Source of the DNA: Cymbidium sinense
Lineage: Eukaryota > Streptophyta > Magnoliopsida > Asparagales > Orchidaceae
Assembly (NCBI GenBank): GCA_021442155.1
Contig: CM038218.1
Location: forward strand, 59,238,268 to 59,302,267
Length of the DNA: 64,000 nt
Reading direction: 5' to 3'
The translations under genes were made by a program, and so were the position numbers. The number at the start of each line of letters is the position of its first letter. Position 1 is the stretch's first letter. The notes beneath the pieces are model-generated. The model was not told where the DNA came from. It made no database searches and saw only the letters and a list, made by a program, of their open reading frames with translations. Of this stretch, positions 1-12,725 are shown piece after piece.

Positions 1-1758
1 GGTCAGAGGTGCACTTGCAGTATCTACCGTTGTTAGAAGATCTGCACACATTCAATACATTATTGGTAGGTGCGTCTTGACACTTATACTGGAGTTACAG
101 TCTACCCGAGGAGGGCCAACATGGCTGGGTGTCTTCAGTTGCTCCAGATTTGGTCTTGGGAGCGCCTGCATGTTGGGAGAACAACGCTACATGTTCCCTA
201 TCCTAGAGATCTCGATAGGCTCAGCATTGGTTTTAGGTTAGAAAACTAAAATCTATATCAGCTATTTTAACATACTGAGTTGCTAGTAAATGATTTGTAC
301 TAAAAGTATTTCACCTATTTCAGGTGGAACGAGAGGTATGTGCGGTAGATGCCATTCGAGAATATCATTTTTTTCGGGATGAGCTAGATGGACTGCTACT
401 GAGCTAGGTACTGCTCTTAATTGTTATAACATATTTTCAATGAATTTTATCATACTACTGTCTAACATCCACTAACAAAAGTAGTTGGGGGTACGATATT
501 GATTAGAGGTCGCCTCTCGATATTTGCATGGCGAGTCTCTGCCTGGAGTGTCATTGATCGTGGAAGAGGTGGAGTGGCACTTTCCAGTCCTTGACGGTTG
601 GTCACTTACCCGATGTTCCTCAGATGGATCCCATTTAAAGAGTTGATGGTATAGGAAAGGTCGTGACTGGTTTCATCAAGACATCGCTTTGTGGGAGGCT
701 CGTAAATCACATTATTCTGATGAGTGATTACCGGCCCGCTCCGCGGTACATGTCATGGTTTAGGTCGTGGGCGTCGTTGTACTTGCTTAAGACGCCTACT
801 GATCCACCAAGGACTTACTACCCCAGAGCACCTATCGAGCGAGCATATGTTGAGATAACGCTACAATTTACAAATTTACTTAGGTATTGTATCTACAGAT
901 TTTCATAGTAACATTTTAAACTGGTTTACTGTAGGTGGAGCATATCTTGGCGACGGAGGACCTCTTTCGGCCTTTTGACGTCAGTAACACGGACACTGCT
1001 TGTTGGCTATAAATAAATGAGTATATGTCACGATCGAGTGAGGACTCACATCGGTGACTACGAGCTCAAACACATAGCGAGCACACATCACATATTCTCG
1101 CTTTGAGTACTGGTGGCAGAATGGGCGGGCCGTCCACTTATCGATCCGGACCATCTTCTTTCCGAGAGCTCCCTCTCGATCTTATATGGACATTGCACCA
1201 TCACGATTGGGTATCTCTACGAGACCCAGAATAGATTCGGATGCGTGCTCGGGGACCACAAGATTCTCATCGCGTCGTCGTCGACGGCTATACTAGGGTA
1301 GTCTTCGATAACTATAGACGTCGCCGTCGGCGATAATTAATATATTTGTAGGTTATTTATTGTTCACTTTTATTCTGAGTTTATTTTTTGCTTGTGAATG
1401 ATATTTTTTTGTATCATCTGATTAGTAGTACTTCTGTATCTGTTTGATGCTACCAGTTTACATTTCAGATTATTTTTCACTATCTATTTGCATTACCTGT
1501 AGGTTGTAAAAAAAGATAACTTATTTAAAAAAAAATCACAAAAGCAAATTCGCTTATGATTTACTTGATGAATGTCTCGATGGCTATAAAAAATCGGCTT
1601 ATACGGCCGACAAAATAGTTAGCTTATAAATTGGGGACTCATATCTCGGCATGAGGTGTGGTCGATCGCCCACATATATGAATCTATATTTAAAATTTTT
1701 TTATCGTACTTAATATATTAATTAATTATTATTTAATACTTATTTTTAAAAAGTTGTC
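1..1758 (+). mobile_element. MULE-1 (copy A), right part, with plant mobile domain remnant
   Basis: This is the right-hand part of a Mutator-like element lying in intron 6 of Csl copy A; the left part is outside the window. The right end is the AT-rich terminal inverted repeat ending in TTGTC at 1758, followed by ATTTTTATA (1759-1767). That is the same 9-base target sequence that flanks the full copy at 50597-54111. The body (about 1-1310) carries a broken plus-strand coding region of the plant mobile domain (PMD, MAIN/PP7-long-form-like) type. Around 121-190 the peptide MAGCLQLLQIWSWERLHVGR matches the conserved 'LLQLWAWERL' block, and around 745-800 a 'YMSWFRSW' block matches the PMD tail. 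Short indels and stops break it throughout. It is antisense to the Csl gene. Confidence 0.85.
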
Positions 1759-1767
1759 ATTTTTATA
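1759..1767. repeat. 9-bp target site duplication of MULE-1 (copy A, right side)
   Basis: ATTTTTATA directly follows the MULE-1 terminus. The same nine bases flank both ends of MULE-1 in copy B (50588-50596 and 54112-54120). Nine-base duplications are the hallmark of Mutator-like transposition. Confidence 0.85.
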
Positions 1768-1860
1768 TGATATTGAAAATTTAGATATTATATGTGAAAA
1801 AATTAAAATATAAATATTAGATATATTAATTCATAAAAATTGTGTGGCATGTACGTAAAT

Positions 1861-1863
<3 letters not shown>

Positions 1864-1931
<68 letters not shown>
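1864..1931. repeat. (AT)n microsatellite in Csl copy A intron 6
   Basis: An uninterrupted TA dinucleotide run begins just after the exon 6 donor. The paralogous tract is at 54191-54264 with a different length. Confidence 0.95.
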
Positions 1932-1934
<3 letters not shown>

Positions 1935-1938
1935 CTAC

Positions 1939-4252
1939 TGATAATTCTACCATCTGCTTGTTTATTCTGGCCTTCAAGTCGAGAGGGCGAAGAGCCATAA
2001 ATGGCTTTTCTCCTATGAAAACATCCAGTTCCTCCATTTAAAGGACCTTGAATCCCTGCAAGTCCTTCCCCTACAAACTGAAGCCAAATGGATTAATTAA
2101 TAATTTACGGATCAAACATCAGGATTAGTAATCGATTATTGGAAGATTAAAAGAACATGAGTTAATTTTTTAATTATTTTTAAAGAAAAAAAACCTTCTG
2201 CAAGACCTCCAACTGGTTTCCAAAGGGGTCATCTTTCAGACCTCCATAAAATCTTTGAGGGATTTGAGCGTAGCCACAAGACGCTTCTTTTTCTTCTTCA
2301 AATCCAAGTAGAAGACACATTCCATGGAGGATTACTTTGGGATTATTAGCAAACATGTCGCAGTCCAAATTTAGAATGAATGGAGCATTCGTCATCACCG
2401 CTGAGACTCTTGTCTGCATGCGTGAAAATTCAACACAATTAGCGACAGACAATTATTGCTTAAATTATTAATAGGAAAAAGGGATATTTACATACACAGC
2501 GCTAATTCTTATATATTTATATATGTAATATCTAAATTTTTATATTTATATAAATAGCATCTAAAATTTTATTTTATTATAAAAAATAACATGATAATAA
2601 TGCAGTGCAAAAATGTACTACTACACATTTTTTCTTCTAATTTTGTGGCCTGCTAAAAATTGATGTTGAAATTGAATGATTATGATGATTTTTTTTTTAG
2701 GATATTTAAATAAATTTAATCTTAAATTCATACATAATGTATATATAAAGATTGGAACTCAAAATCTTTTAGTTGAAAGTCAAAATTTTCAATCAATAAA
2801 TAAGATAATTTGTACTATGATCGGGATGATTTGAAAAATAATCATCCATATTGGGGCCCACATACGATCAGCCATTAAAAAAAAGGATCTTTGCAACTTT
2901 TGTGGCCTTGTATCTTAGGTATCTACAAACATTGAGTCCAAAATAATTGAGCCAAGGCATGACGAAAGTATTTTGACTTTTTTTCTTTGTTTTTGTCCTA
3001 ATGTGCGTGCATGTGCGCATGAATATAGCATGAAATTTGTCTTTATATGCTTTGTCACTTCCACAATTGAAAAGTATATATATTATTTTATTTTAAATTG
3101 TTTTAATTGATTTTTTTTTAATTTGAAAGAACATTATCATATTATATGAGAGAATCTTAGAGTTTGAGGTTGATCTTTCCTGCTTCTTCTCAATGCTTTT
3201 TTTATTTCATTTCACGCAAATTGTAAAAAAAAATTATTTTAAAAAAGAAGCACATGAAAATAAATAAATAACATAACCTTTTTTTTTTTACTATAGATCA
3301 TCAGAATTAATTTTGATTGAAATATATTTGAACATTAAAATAATAATTGTATGATTTTATATCATTGAAGACATTATGATAATTAGTTATTTTAGCTATT
3401 AATTTTAAATTTTAGAATATGTTTGATGCTTTCATAAATTTATAAAAACATTTTATTTTAATTTTAAGTATTTTGAGAATCATTATTTTATGCAGAACAC
3501 AGAAAAATTATGATTAAAATAGCATCTTTAATCATTTTTTTTAAATCTTGTAATCATTATCATAGTTATACGTGCAATTAAGAATTTTTAATGATGAATT
3601 TTTTTAAAAATGTAACTAAATACTTATCTTAATATTTAGCTTTTAAAAGGTTGATAGAATGTTTTTTTTTCAACAACTAAAAAATATAAATTCAAATTAC
3701 ACTTTAATAATTAATCATTAATTTCTAATTTAATTGTTATTAAAGCTCAAATTAAAAATAGTCCTATTATAAAATATATAAAAATATGTAATGAATATTT
3801 GCTTACGAGAACATTCATGGCACCAGCCTTGAAGTGATGTGGATGTTTTGGCCTCTTCTCTCTCGACAAGTATATCAAATGTGGGATTCCACCCTTCCCA
3901 TCTTTGTTCTCACATAATATCTTAAAAATAAAAAAAATAAAAAAAACCAAAGACTTCTGTTTAAATCTCAAATATGGAAATAAAAAAAACTAAATAATAA
4001 ATAATTTAAATAACAAGTAATTTTTTTAAAGAAAATATAGATAGTGAAATTCAAGAGAGAATAGAGAAAATATTTAAAGATTAGTTAATTACCTTCACTA
4101 TGCTTTCATGGTTTCTTCTCTCAATGTTTGAGAACTCAGCAAAATCGTCTCTTTCAACAGGCCGGAAATGGCTTCTCTCTGCATCTTCTATCCTTTGGCA
4201 AAGCTCTTGATACTCCTACAATATTAAACAAATTAAATATGTTTTTCTATGC

Positions 4253-4344
<92 letters not shown>

Positions 4345-6098
4345 TTCATTGTTAGAATTTAAATTTATTTATACAATTTATTTCTGTCATATTTTTAAAT
4401 TATGATTAACATTCGAAAGATGACATCTTCAATTGCATACATAAATATAAACATAATACAATATTTGGTTGCTTGAAAAAAAATATAATGTAAAATAAAT
4501 ACATTGTAAAAAGAATGCAGTGTATTTATATTATTTTAACTTGTTTAGTTGAAAAATGATTTTTTTTTGGTAAAATAAATATAGTGTAAAGTATTTTTGA
4601 GATTATGGCGGTGATGACATATAAACATAAAACACTTAACATGTATTTGAATCAAATCGGATAAAATGATCATTTATTTCAAATCTTTTTAAATCGTTGA
4701 AATTTTCTTTATCAACATCAAAAAAGTTAGATTAGATTCGTTTTTTTCATAAATGCAGACAATCAAACACCAATTCTTATAAACTACATTTCAAGTTGGA
4801 TGAGTATTAACTCCTTAATCTAAAATATATAATTTAAGAAATAAGGTTTACCTGGATGACCTTCCAATCTTCGAGAAAAGGCGAAGATTCACTTGGCGAT
4901 GATTGGTAAGAGAGAAATACATAAATGATCAATTTTGACATTATATTTCATAGAATCAATATTTGCAAATTTTGAAGCAAGAAAGTAGTAAGTGATTGGT
5001 GAGCATCATAATAAATATAGCAAGCGGTTTCTTGATAATCAACTAATAGCGATATCGATTTTGTAATGATTGATGTTTAGCTTTTCGTAAATATAAAATA
5101 TATAAAGTGGAAATTCATCCTTATCAAATCTGCATATTCCCTATTATACAATTAGTTTTTACATTTTTATAAAAAAAATCGTTGGGATATTTTGAAATAT
5201 TTTATATCAACATGAGATAAATACTAATATATATATTATTATTATTTTTCTCTTGAATAAAGCTAAATTATTAATCACTATAAATAAATTTAAAAGATAA
5301 ATTTAATTAAAATTTATAGTTAATGTGTTAAATTTTCACAAATATAAATTATTTGCTTAGCATGTGAAGCATGAAATCAATAATAGATGTAAGTAAATTT
5401 GTCTTATCCTGATATTTTTTTTTTTGTCATAAATTGGAAGCCAATTTTAATTGGACATCTTTCTAGAATAAAACATTTTGGAAAACTTAATTAGTAAGGG
5501 ATACACTCCATATATAATTTGACAAAGAAGCATATATTAATATACCTCTGTTTATTTTTGCAATAAAGATTCAAAACATATCTCCCAAAAAATTTATTTA
5601 ATATATATTTTTCACTAGAAAAATATGACTCATTAGAAAATCATAGGTAACCTTCTAGAAATATAGGCATCCAGAAAATAAAATCATAAAGAGATAATTT
5701 TGAAAAAAAAACGATGAGAAGCAAATGGAAGAGGAAAATAAATAGTGGTTAATAATAATTACAATTTATTTACGTCAAATACATAAATTTAACTCATCAC
5801 AGTAGAGCTAATAATCTGAGAATTTTTTTGCTTACTGCTTGAGGAGGTGATCGGGATTTGTTTTGTAGATCGCCGGGGTCCATTTGGCGTTGAGGTAGAG
5901 AAGCCAGACAAAGGTGAACCAGGCTTCACAGAAGAAGGCTATGAGGGAGACCAAGCTGTGGGCTGCAAGGAGAGAGGAGAGGCGGTACGAGAGGAGCGAG
6001 AGGAGGAGGGACAGTATAAGGAGCTCGGCGAGCCTCTTCGCGTTGTTCCTCGTAGTAATTCTCTCTTTGAGAGGCAATGAAATATTGGTTTCCGCCAT
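1939..6098 (-). CDS. Cellulose synthase-like protein, CslH/CslB type, copy A (exons 1-6; 3' part outside window)
   Basis: This is a family-2 glycosyltransferase of the cellulose synthase-like group, a Golgi or plasma membrane enzyme making beta-glucan-type wall polysaccharide. Exons by GT-AG sites (minus strand): 1, 5836-6098; 2, 4852-5129; 3, 4093-4215; 4, 3807-3920; 5, 2195-2413; 6, 1939-2077. Exon 1 starts [14 protein letters not shown] and encodes the N-terminal hydrophobic segments ([15 protein letters not shown], then [18 protein letters not shown]). Exon 3 encodes [13 protein letters not shown]. Exon 4 encodes [20 protein letters not shown]. Exon 5 carries the DxD nucleotide-sugar motif ([11 protein letters not shown]) and [10 protein letters not shown]. 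Exon 6 encodes [14 protein letters not shown]. Exon 2 should hold the first catalytic aspartate region (SDDG) but is damaged, with stops and missing segments, and only its ends (FDKDE and LEDWKVIQ) read cleanly. The TED and QxxRW exons would lie left of position 1. The family is certain, the CslH subclass likely, and functionality is unclear because of exon 2. Confidence 0.85.
4258..4340. repeat. (AT)n microsatellite in Csl copy A intron 2
   Basis: A long TA run lies just upstream of exon 3. It is conserved in position in copy B (57940-58017). Confidence 0.95.
4852..5129 (-). pseudogene. Csl copy A exon 2, eroded
   Basis: Splice sites are intact: the acceptor ATATGCAG precedes 5129 and a GTAAAC donor follows 4852. 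The first residues (FDKDE) and last residues ([17 protein letters not shown]) match the family. The middle has in-frame stops, and the ACYxSDDGC block that supplies the first catalytic aspartates is unrecognisable. The exon is about 278 bases, against roughly 320 expected from CslH proteins. The same exon in copy B (58588-58855) is damaged at different places. Confidence 0.75.
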
Positions 6099-6150
6099 TG
6101 CTGAGTGGAGAACCAGCTAAATTTGTATCGAAGAAGTTCATTCTGATGTT

Positions 6151-6160
6151 ATATTTATAG
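6151..6160 (-). promoter_or_regulatory. Likely TATA box of Csl copy A
   Basis: On the minus strand this reads CTATAAATAT, 53 bases upstream of the start codon. The same box is at 60161-60170 in copy B. MULE-2 inserted about 27 bases further upstream, which separates the core promoter from its original distal sequence. Confidence 0.55.
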
Positions 6161-6186
6161 AATATATTCCTGAAATTGGTGAAAAA

Positions 6187-6195
6187 AAAGAAATA
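6187..6195. repeat. Left target site duplication of MULE-2
   Basis: AAAGAAATA occurs here and again at 9818-9826, immediately outside the two inverted termini. Copy B lacks the insertion and reads straight through at about 60195-60215. Confidence 0.9.
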
Positions 6196-9100
6196 GGCAA
6201 TTTTTTTAAATTAAGTATGGTTAGTATATTAATTAGATAATTAAGTATCAATAAAAAAAATTAAGAATAGGTATAATCGCCCAATTAGTGGAGCATTACG
6301 TCGACTCCGACGTGGCTACTTCGCGTTAAATCTGAAGCTAATCGCTAATTGGCGTTATCAGTTAATTTTTTAAAGGTGTGATTTGTGTGAGATGAGTAAC
6401 ATCATCACGGTTTAGGGCTATGAAGAGAGAAATAGGATTTTCACATATACATAGAATTCCGTGCTCATCAAACTAATCTTAATAACTAAAACTTTATACT
6501 TTTCTTTCAATTTTTGTTCTTCTAAAAAATAGAGAGTAATAAACCTACTTTAAAAACAAAGAAAAAAAGTGCAGTTTAAACTTGAAATGATTCGTGACCG
6601 CATCAAGTTGGTAATAGTTTAATGGATGACAATCATATGAAGTTAACAAATTCATTTCAGAAATGGACAAATAATAAGAAGTTCATTATGACATAACCAA
6701 ATTTAACGTGTACATGACTCTCAAGTTTGTAATAAATAGATAAAGCGTAGTCTGACACAAAGTATCTTGTCCTAAACATCTAATGCCTCCTGTCGTGACC
6801 ACTCCCAAGTGTGTCTTGGTCGGGTAGGATGAACGTCTAGGCGGCGGTGCTCCCATCGTTGTCGGAAAGAAGCGTAAATATAATAGTGTTAAATCTAAGT
6901 AGAGCGTCTCCGGAGAGAAAGATAAGCATTATCCATGTGTAAAATCTAACGACTATAAGTAAAAGGGAAAATGTATTCATTATTAATATTATGAGCTCAC
7001 GATGACCTGTAGTGACCAGGTGTTTTGCATGTGCTCAGGTTCACTTCTACTACCTACATTTTCATCCATTGTGTTTTTAAATCTCAGTGGCGACCCTTCG
7101 AAAGTTAGGTGGCTGACTAATCCCATGCTACCTTAAGAGATGGCCCGTCGAATGATCGTAGTGTATGGAATTCATTTATGTATGTCGACTTATCTGTGTA
7201 GAGAGTGTATCTTGTGACACACCGTGAGATGGTTCCCCAATCATCATCACGTGTGGCATGATGATATATGATCGTTTGCGATTACAATGATGAGGCCATT
7301 ATAGCAAATCAACTCAATGATGATGACGATCAAAACGCATCTCACGTGGGTTGATATTTACAGGTTCAGGGAAATGCCTAACCTCCCTTTCAGTATGCTG
7401 TAATAGTGTGGATATCCTTTGAATATAAATATACAAGCTGACATCTTCTTCGAGTAGTGGATAGCTTTAAAGGCAACTTGTTGTAATAGATAGCGAGATT
7501 AAAGCATGAATCGGTAAACCACGTGCCCGTTTCAGGACACCATTAAAACACTCTTCGATGCATTCGTCGTCTTATCTGTAACACATACCATCGCGCGAGG
7601 CCATTTAACGGTCTCGCATCTCAATTATACGCTTCTTCTTTAACATTTTTAATATCTAACATTAAACGGTTGAATTGATGAATATCATCAGTATTACCTG
7701 TCATATACATTTTTTGGTATAGAAATTCAATATCACCAATCCCCGACCTTTTTAAAAATTTTCACGCAAATGGCCACAATGATGCACGTGAAACATGGAA
7801 AAACCTCTTTGCATCATAATGACTCAAATGTTTATCGAGATAACAAATCACTTCCAGATACTCAAAATATATATCATTCAAGCACATCAAGAACCACATC
7901 CACTAATCAAGCCTGGACTCTCACAAGAAAAGCTGAGGAAACAATTATTATTTACTCATTATAATAATGTACCATGATACTTGCCAACAAAAAATTACCA
8001 TCTAAGCTCAACACCGGCATACTCCATCCCATTATTGAAGGTCCAAAGGCCCAAAAGTCTCGAAACACGATGTAGTGGTAGATTGAATTATACTATACTG
8101 TAAAGTACTACAAATCGATTCCATATAAAAGACGAGTCCCATGGGACTCTTCCCAATTGTCGAATATTGCTTTTATTGCTTACGCCCCAGATCCCAAGCT
8201 TTATATAAACTTTAACATTGAATTATTCTACTACCTATAATCTCTAGCTTCAATCATGGTGCCCGATCATGTGTATGCAAGTACATGAATTTTGAACTAC
8301 AACCAATCTACGCATTATCATTGACATCTATGGTTTCACCAACTCTTGATATTCTCCAAGCACCTCCTAAGATCATGCTACAATACAAACGCCACTTACG
8401 GTCTTGTAGGACTATCGTGTGTACATACATACAATGTGTAGTTCTTCCGGTTAGGTAACTATTTGGAATTGAACATTATTTACTATGCCACCCAACAACA
8501 AAGAATTGATTCCATTTACTCATGAAACACATACCTTCAACAAGGTCATTTAGAATTTCAATTTCATCACGTAAGCTGATGGGTGTCAAAGTAAATATCG
8601 TTGTCCCACTCTCATTTGACACATCCGGACATACTCGTTTGTGGACAACATATGACTCTCACCCAATATTAAAAATGAGTGATTTTTCAGATTATAATTT
8701 ACATTCCCAAGCATAGTAGCTTTCTAACCCGACCAAGTCATCATCACGATATATCCCCGCCGACTACTACTGAGCCACTACTCATACCGATACTCATCTT
8801 CATCGCAGACTGAGGCATACGCCATCAAAACGACATAACATCCACCGCCACATAACTTATAAGTTTAAACAAATTATCATATTAATTATTAAGTATAATC
8901 GATAAATGTTGACCATATACTCACAGGAATCAACTCATCAAAGCCGTTGTATCCTCGAGGTGCCGCGATGAAATCGTATGCGTTAGCGGTATATCTACTG
9001 ACATTACTACCGGATCAGCTGATGTGGATGCAATATTAACATCTTCCACTTTACATATACAACACATCCGACGGAAGTTCCAAGTGTAACTTCAAAATGT

Positions 9101-9817
9101 CAATATTACAGATAATAATCCACAAATACCGGATAACGACAATAAAGATTCATAATTTGCTCAATATTTATCTTGTAATTTAGGGAATCTTCCGATGACG
9201 CCATAATTACTCCATGGTGGATCAACAAATTCTTTTCTTGCCAAACAAATATATACTTATTCCTCACATACAAAAAAACACCAAATAGTCAAAAATACTA
9301 CTCAAATTCTACCATGCATACTACTTTATAAAATAAAAGGATTTACCGTGAGTTTACAAAATAACGGCGGGCGCATAGTAGATCCATACGTAAAACTTCT
9401 CAAAAAAAAATGGAGCCGGTCAAGGAAGCTAATGCTTCCAAACCCCGCTATATGAGAGAGGAAGTGTCAAACAAGAAACGCTGACGCAAGAAAAATAAGT
9501 TTATTTACAGGGGAGACAAAATGCAAGGGTTGGAGATACGCCACGTGAAGCTCTGTTGCGAAACGGTGACGGATGTTGGTGCTCGAGAGTGCGGAGGATT
9601 CGTGGCGGAATCACGCGGAATAGCACTCCAAGTCGAAACAAACCGAGGTATTAGCCGACGCCCTTTTGGTCACCAATGAACTTTCAGACTTAACGAGACA
9701 CCACGCCTGAGTCGACGGTGCAATGCTATAATCGCTAATTATACATATTCTTAAATTTTTTTGATACTTAATTAACTAATTAATATACTAATCATACTTA
9801 ATTTAAAAAAAATTGCC
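6196..9817 (-). mobile_element. MULE-2, complete Mutator-like element with decayed MuDR-type transposase
   Basis: This 3.6-kb element has long terminal inverted repeats of about 90 bases. Both ends start GGCAATTTTTTTAAATTAAG (the right end read on the minus strand has one extra T), and both inner ends run into a 'TATAATCGC' motif shared with MULE-1. It is flanked by perfect 9-base duplications (AAAGAAATA). On the minus strand around 7560-7800, pieces such as DAKRFFHVSRASLWPFA and LMLDIKNVKEEAYN resemble the MuDR transposase block in which an F..A motif is followed by 'A...LNPEAYDWL'. A ubiquitin-fold-like MuDR N-terminal region may lie near 9070-9120. Stops and frameshifts are frequent, so it is non-autonomous now. 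It lies 98 bases upstream of the Csl copy A start codon and is absent from copy B. Confidence 0.9.
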
Positions 9818-9826
9818 AAAGAAATA
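9818..9826. repeat. Right target site duplication of MULE-2
   Basis: AAAGAAATA, identical to 6187-6195. Confidence 0.9.
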
Positions 9827-12725
9827 TATGTTGAGAAAATAAGATGGAATAATATTTTTTTTAAAAAAAGGTGATAATGAAATGTGTTCTTTAATGAAGT
9901 TATGTTGATATTTGTTTTTCTTCGTTTTTATTTATATCATTGTATTGTATTATTGAATATGCGGATGAAAGTGTTTTCAATAGAAAAGGAAAAACTACTT
10001 TAATATTATTTTGTGGGTATATCATGGCATAATTTGTCTGTTTCTTTATTTTTAAATGCATAAAAAATGAACAAATTAATACAACAATCAAATTACACAA
10101 AAAATTTAAAATAATTTCACAAAATTATTGAAATAAAATTAAAATTTATTTAAGTAACTAAGGAGGAATGCAATTTTTTTTAAGTGAAAAATAATATCAC
10201 TCTGTTTGATTGGTTGAAAAAGAAATACAAAGTATAATTTTAATGTTTTATTTGTTTTACTTTATAGTTCAAATTCAATGAAAAAAAATGATTATAACTG
10301 ATGAAGTTAGAATTAAGAGGAGGTCAAATCAACACCTAAGTCAAAAAAATTATTAAGGAGAAAAATTCATCAAGTCAAAAAAGTTATTATAGAGGAAAAT
10401 TCATTAAAATTAATGAAATTTATATAAAAAGTCACAATATTTTTTTGAATGCAACGTAGTTGATATCAACAATCAAATAATTTCTTCAGAAATTAAGAAA
10501 GAAAGATTGTATTCTTTACTCTAAATAGTAGTTGGTCTCATTATAGAAATAACATTATTATAGTAGAGCAATATTACAGAATGAACTATTAGGTTAACCT
10601 CATATCATCCAAATGGATATTAATTATTCAAAGTTGATGATATTTATTATTTTACAAATAAGTTTCATGCTAATGATTTTAGAGATCAAGAAAAACTATA
10701 CATTAAAACTTAATTAGAACTTGTTTAAATCAATGTTCATCAAAATCAAGTTTTTTTTTTTTAAAATCACTTCATAATTTAAGATGTATGTCAAATGATG
10801 ACAAAGATGAAAAATATCAATCATATTGCAGATTTTTTTTATTGTAAGAATACATATTGTTAATAGCTATAACTATAATAATCCTCACGAAGTTACCGCA
10901 TTTATCCGAAAGTGATCCACAAACCACGAAATCTCTTTTCTCTTATCTCGATGAGAAGAAACCTGCTCTCATTCTTTGTTGAGTAGTTGTTCAGTAAGTC
11001 TTGAATACATCTTACTAATCAATTAATTTGATTAATCTTAACTCTACTAGTTTTGATTATAGCAAAACGTATATTTAAAAAAAAATGAAATTATCAAGAT
11101 GAGTTAGCCAAACAACATGAAAATTTTTCTTACAAGTTCATTGATATCATATTGTGATTAGCTTTGAGATATAATCAATAGTTGAAAATTTTGATGCATC
11201 AATAAGCACCTAGTACAATATAAGATTTATAATCTTATTAGATTTATTAAAATGAATCTTTTTTGTTTTATAAGTTGTTCTTATTTGTAAGCCTTTTTTT
11301 ATCTTTTTATCTATCTATGCTAATTAAGAAAGTCATATAGCATTTTATTAAAATAGTTATATAAATAAAGCTTAGAGATCCCAACTGAAAAAAAGTAAAG
11401 CCTTAAGTTAGCAATAGACCAAAAAGAGAAGGATAAGAAAGCTGCCCTGAAGCTCTGATGGCAAAGCCATGTGCTACAGAGGTAATATGACGGGGTTGGT
11501 TTGGACTTATCCTTTTGGCTTTGGTTTTGAAGTTGAGTTGTGGTCGCCATCAAGAAGACATATAGTTTTCTTATTGTGGGTATCTACGTAGCTTCATATG
11601 GATCAATATTATGCTGCAAGTCTTAAGTCAACGATTTTTTTTTTTATTGATTTGGCAGTACTAAAAAATATATTTGGCATTATATATGACAACGTAGCAA
11701 TATTCTTTGCATTAGCATACTTTTAGTTAGCTATATTTGTAAGGCTGTAATTTTACTATTTTTTTATAAGAGATTATTATATATACTGTTCTGATGTACC
11801 TTTATATTCAAACTCCAATAATATAGCATCATATGACACTTAGTCAATACATAATTAAGATATCAAAGTAAGCACTGCAAGGAGAGTGCTTTTAGTGTAA
11901 TTTTCTTAGAAAAAATATGTGTTTGTGTATGTGCATCAATCACACAAAAGTTGGAATCACCTGTGAATCTTCCCATCTATATTGTAACTAGCTCGACTGA
12001 GCTCTGCTTGCAGTATATATATAATTTTTTCATTGCTCGGATAATATCATCCCGTTGAGCTATCTTTACATGCATCTCATCTAGTTGATGTAGCATCTCA
12101 ACCATTTGTTTATTTGAGATAAATTAGATGAATGTGTAGTGTTGGATTGTGTAGCTGAACTCATATTCTATCCTTTTAGTGTCTCACCCATTGCCTCAAC
12201 CTAAGAAGGGGCATGCATGAAAGGTTGATTTAGAACAATCATTTGAAATTAAAGAAGATAGATTAACCTTAGATTCGCTTCTTAGGGTACTGTTGGAGTT
12301 CTTGATAGTGTGTATCTCTCCTACTCAATGCTATTTATGTGGTGGCTTTTGCCATTGCCCCTAGAACTCAATAAGTTAACTTATTGTGTTTATGGTGAAA
12401 TGATTTGATCAAAATATCATATAGTAGATACATAGCATTAGGAATTATTGCCCTTGACTGAGGCGGGTTTATAGTTGACATCATAAGATGTCACCTTATC
12501 AATCACCCATATTTTTTCTTAGATGATATTAAACTAAAATGTCATCCATTCAATCACCCAAAATTTCCTTGTATATAGTACTAAAATAAAATAAGTTTGC
12601 ATAAATTAATTACTTGGAAATGCAAATTACTTTAAATTAAAATTTTATTTAATGTCATTAGCTTTTGAGTTAATGCCCAATAGATAGGCCTATAAAACTT
12701 ATATATAAGAAAATATGGAAATGAC
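9827..12725. other. Upstream region of Csl copy A and intergenic DNA
   Basis: Positions 9827-10387 align to 60204-60763, upstream of copy B, so the duplicated block extends at least to here; the MULE-3 empty site is at about 10379-10387. From 10388 to 12725 the sequence is AT-rich with no homology to the other block. I see no convincing gene. A 77-codon minus-strand frame at 11320-11553 has no recognisable motif. Confidence 0.7.
12718..12725. repeat. Left 8-bp target site duplication of hAT-1
   Basis: GAAATGAC here is repeated exactly at 17177-17184. Eight bases is the diagnostic length for hAT insertions. Confidence 0.9.

Noticed and set aside
1831..2037. A 68-codon minus-strand frame with repeated Ile-Tyr
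   Set aside because: It is a translation of the (AT)n microsatellite joined to Csl exon 6 in the wrong frame. The frames at 13116-13358 and 19367-19570 have the same cause.
5847..6141. Two plus-strand frames and a minus-strand frame starting MNFFDTN over Csl exon 1
   Set aside because: They are shadows of exon 1. Only the [10 protein letters not shown] frame matches the Csl N-terminus and ends at a proper donor.
11320..11553. A 77-codon minus-strand frame starting MMATTTQLQ
   Set aside because: It has no recognisable domain, no good splice context and no match in the duplicated block. Kept only as unexplained intergenic sequence.
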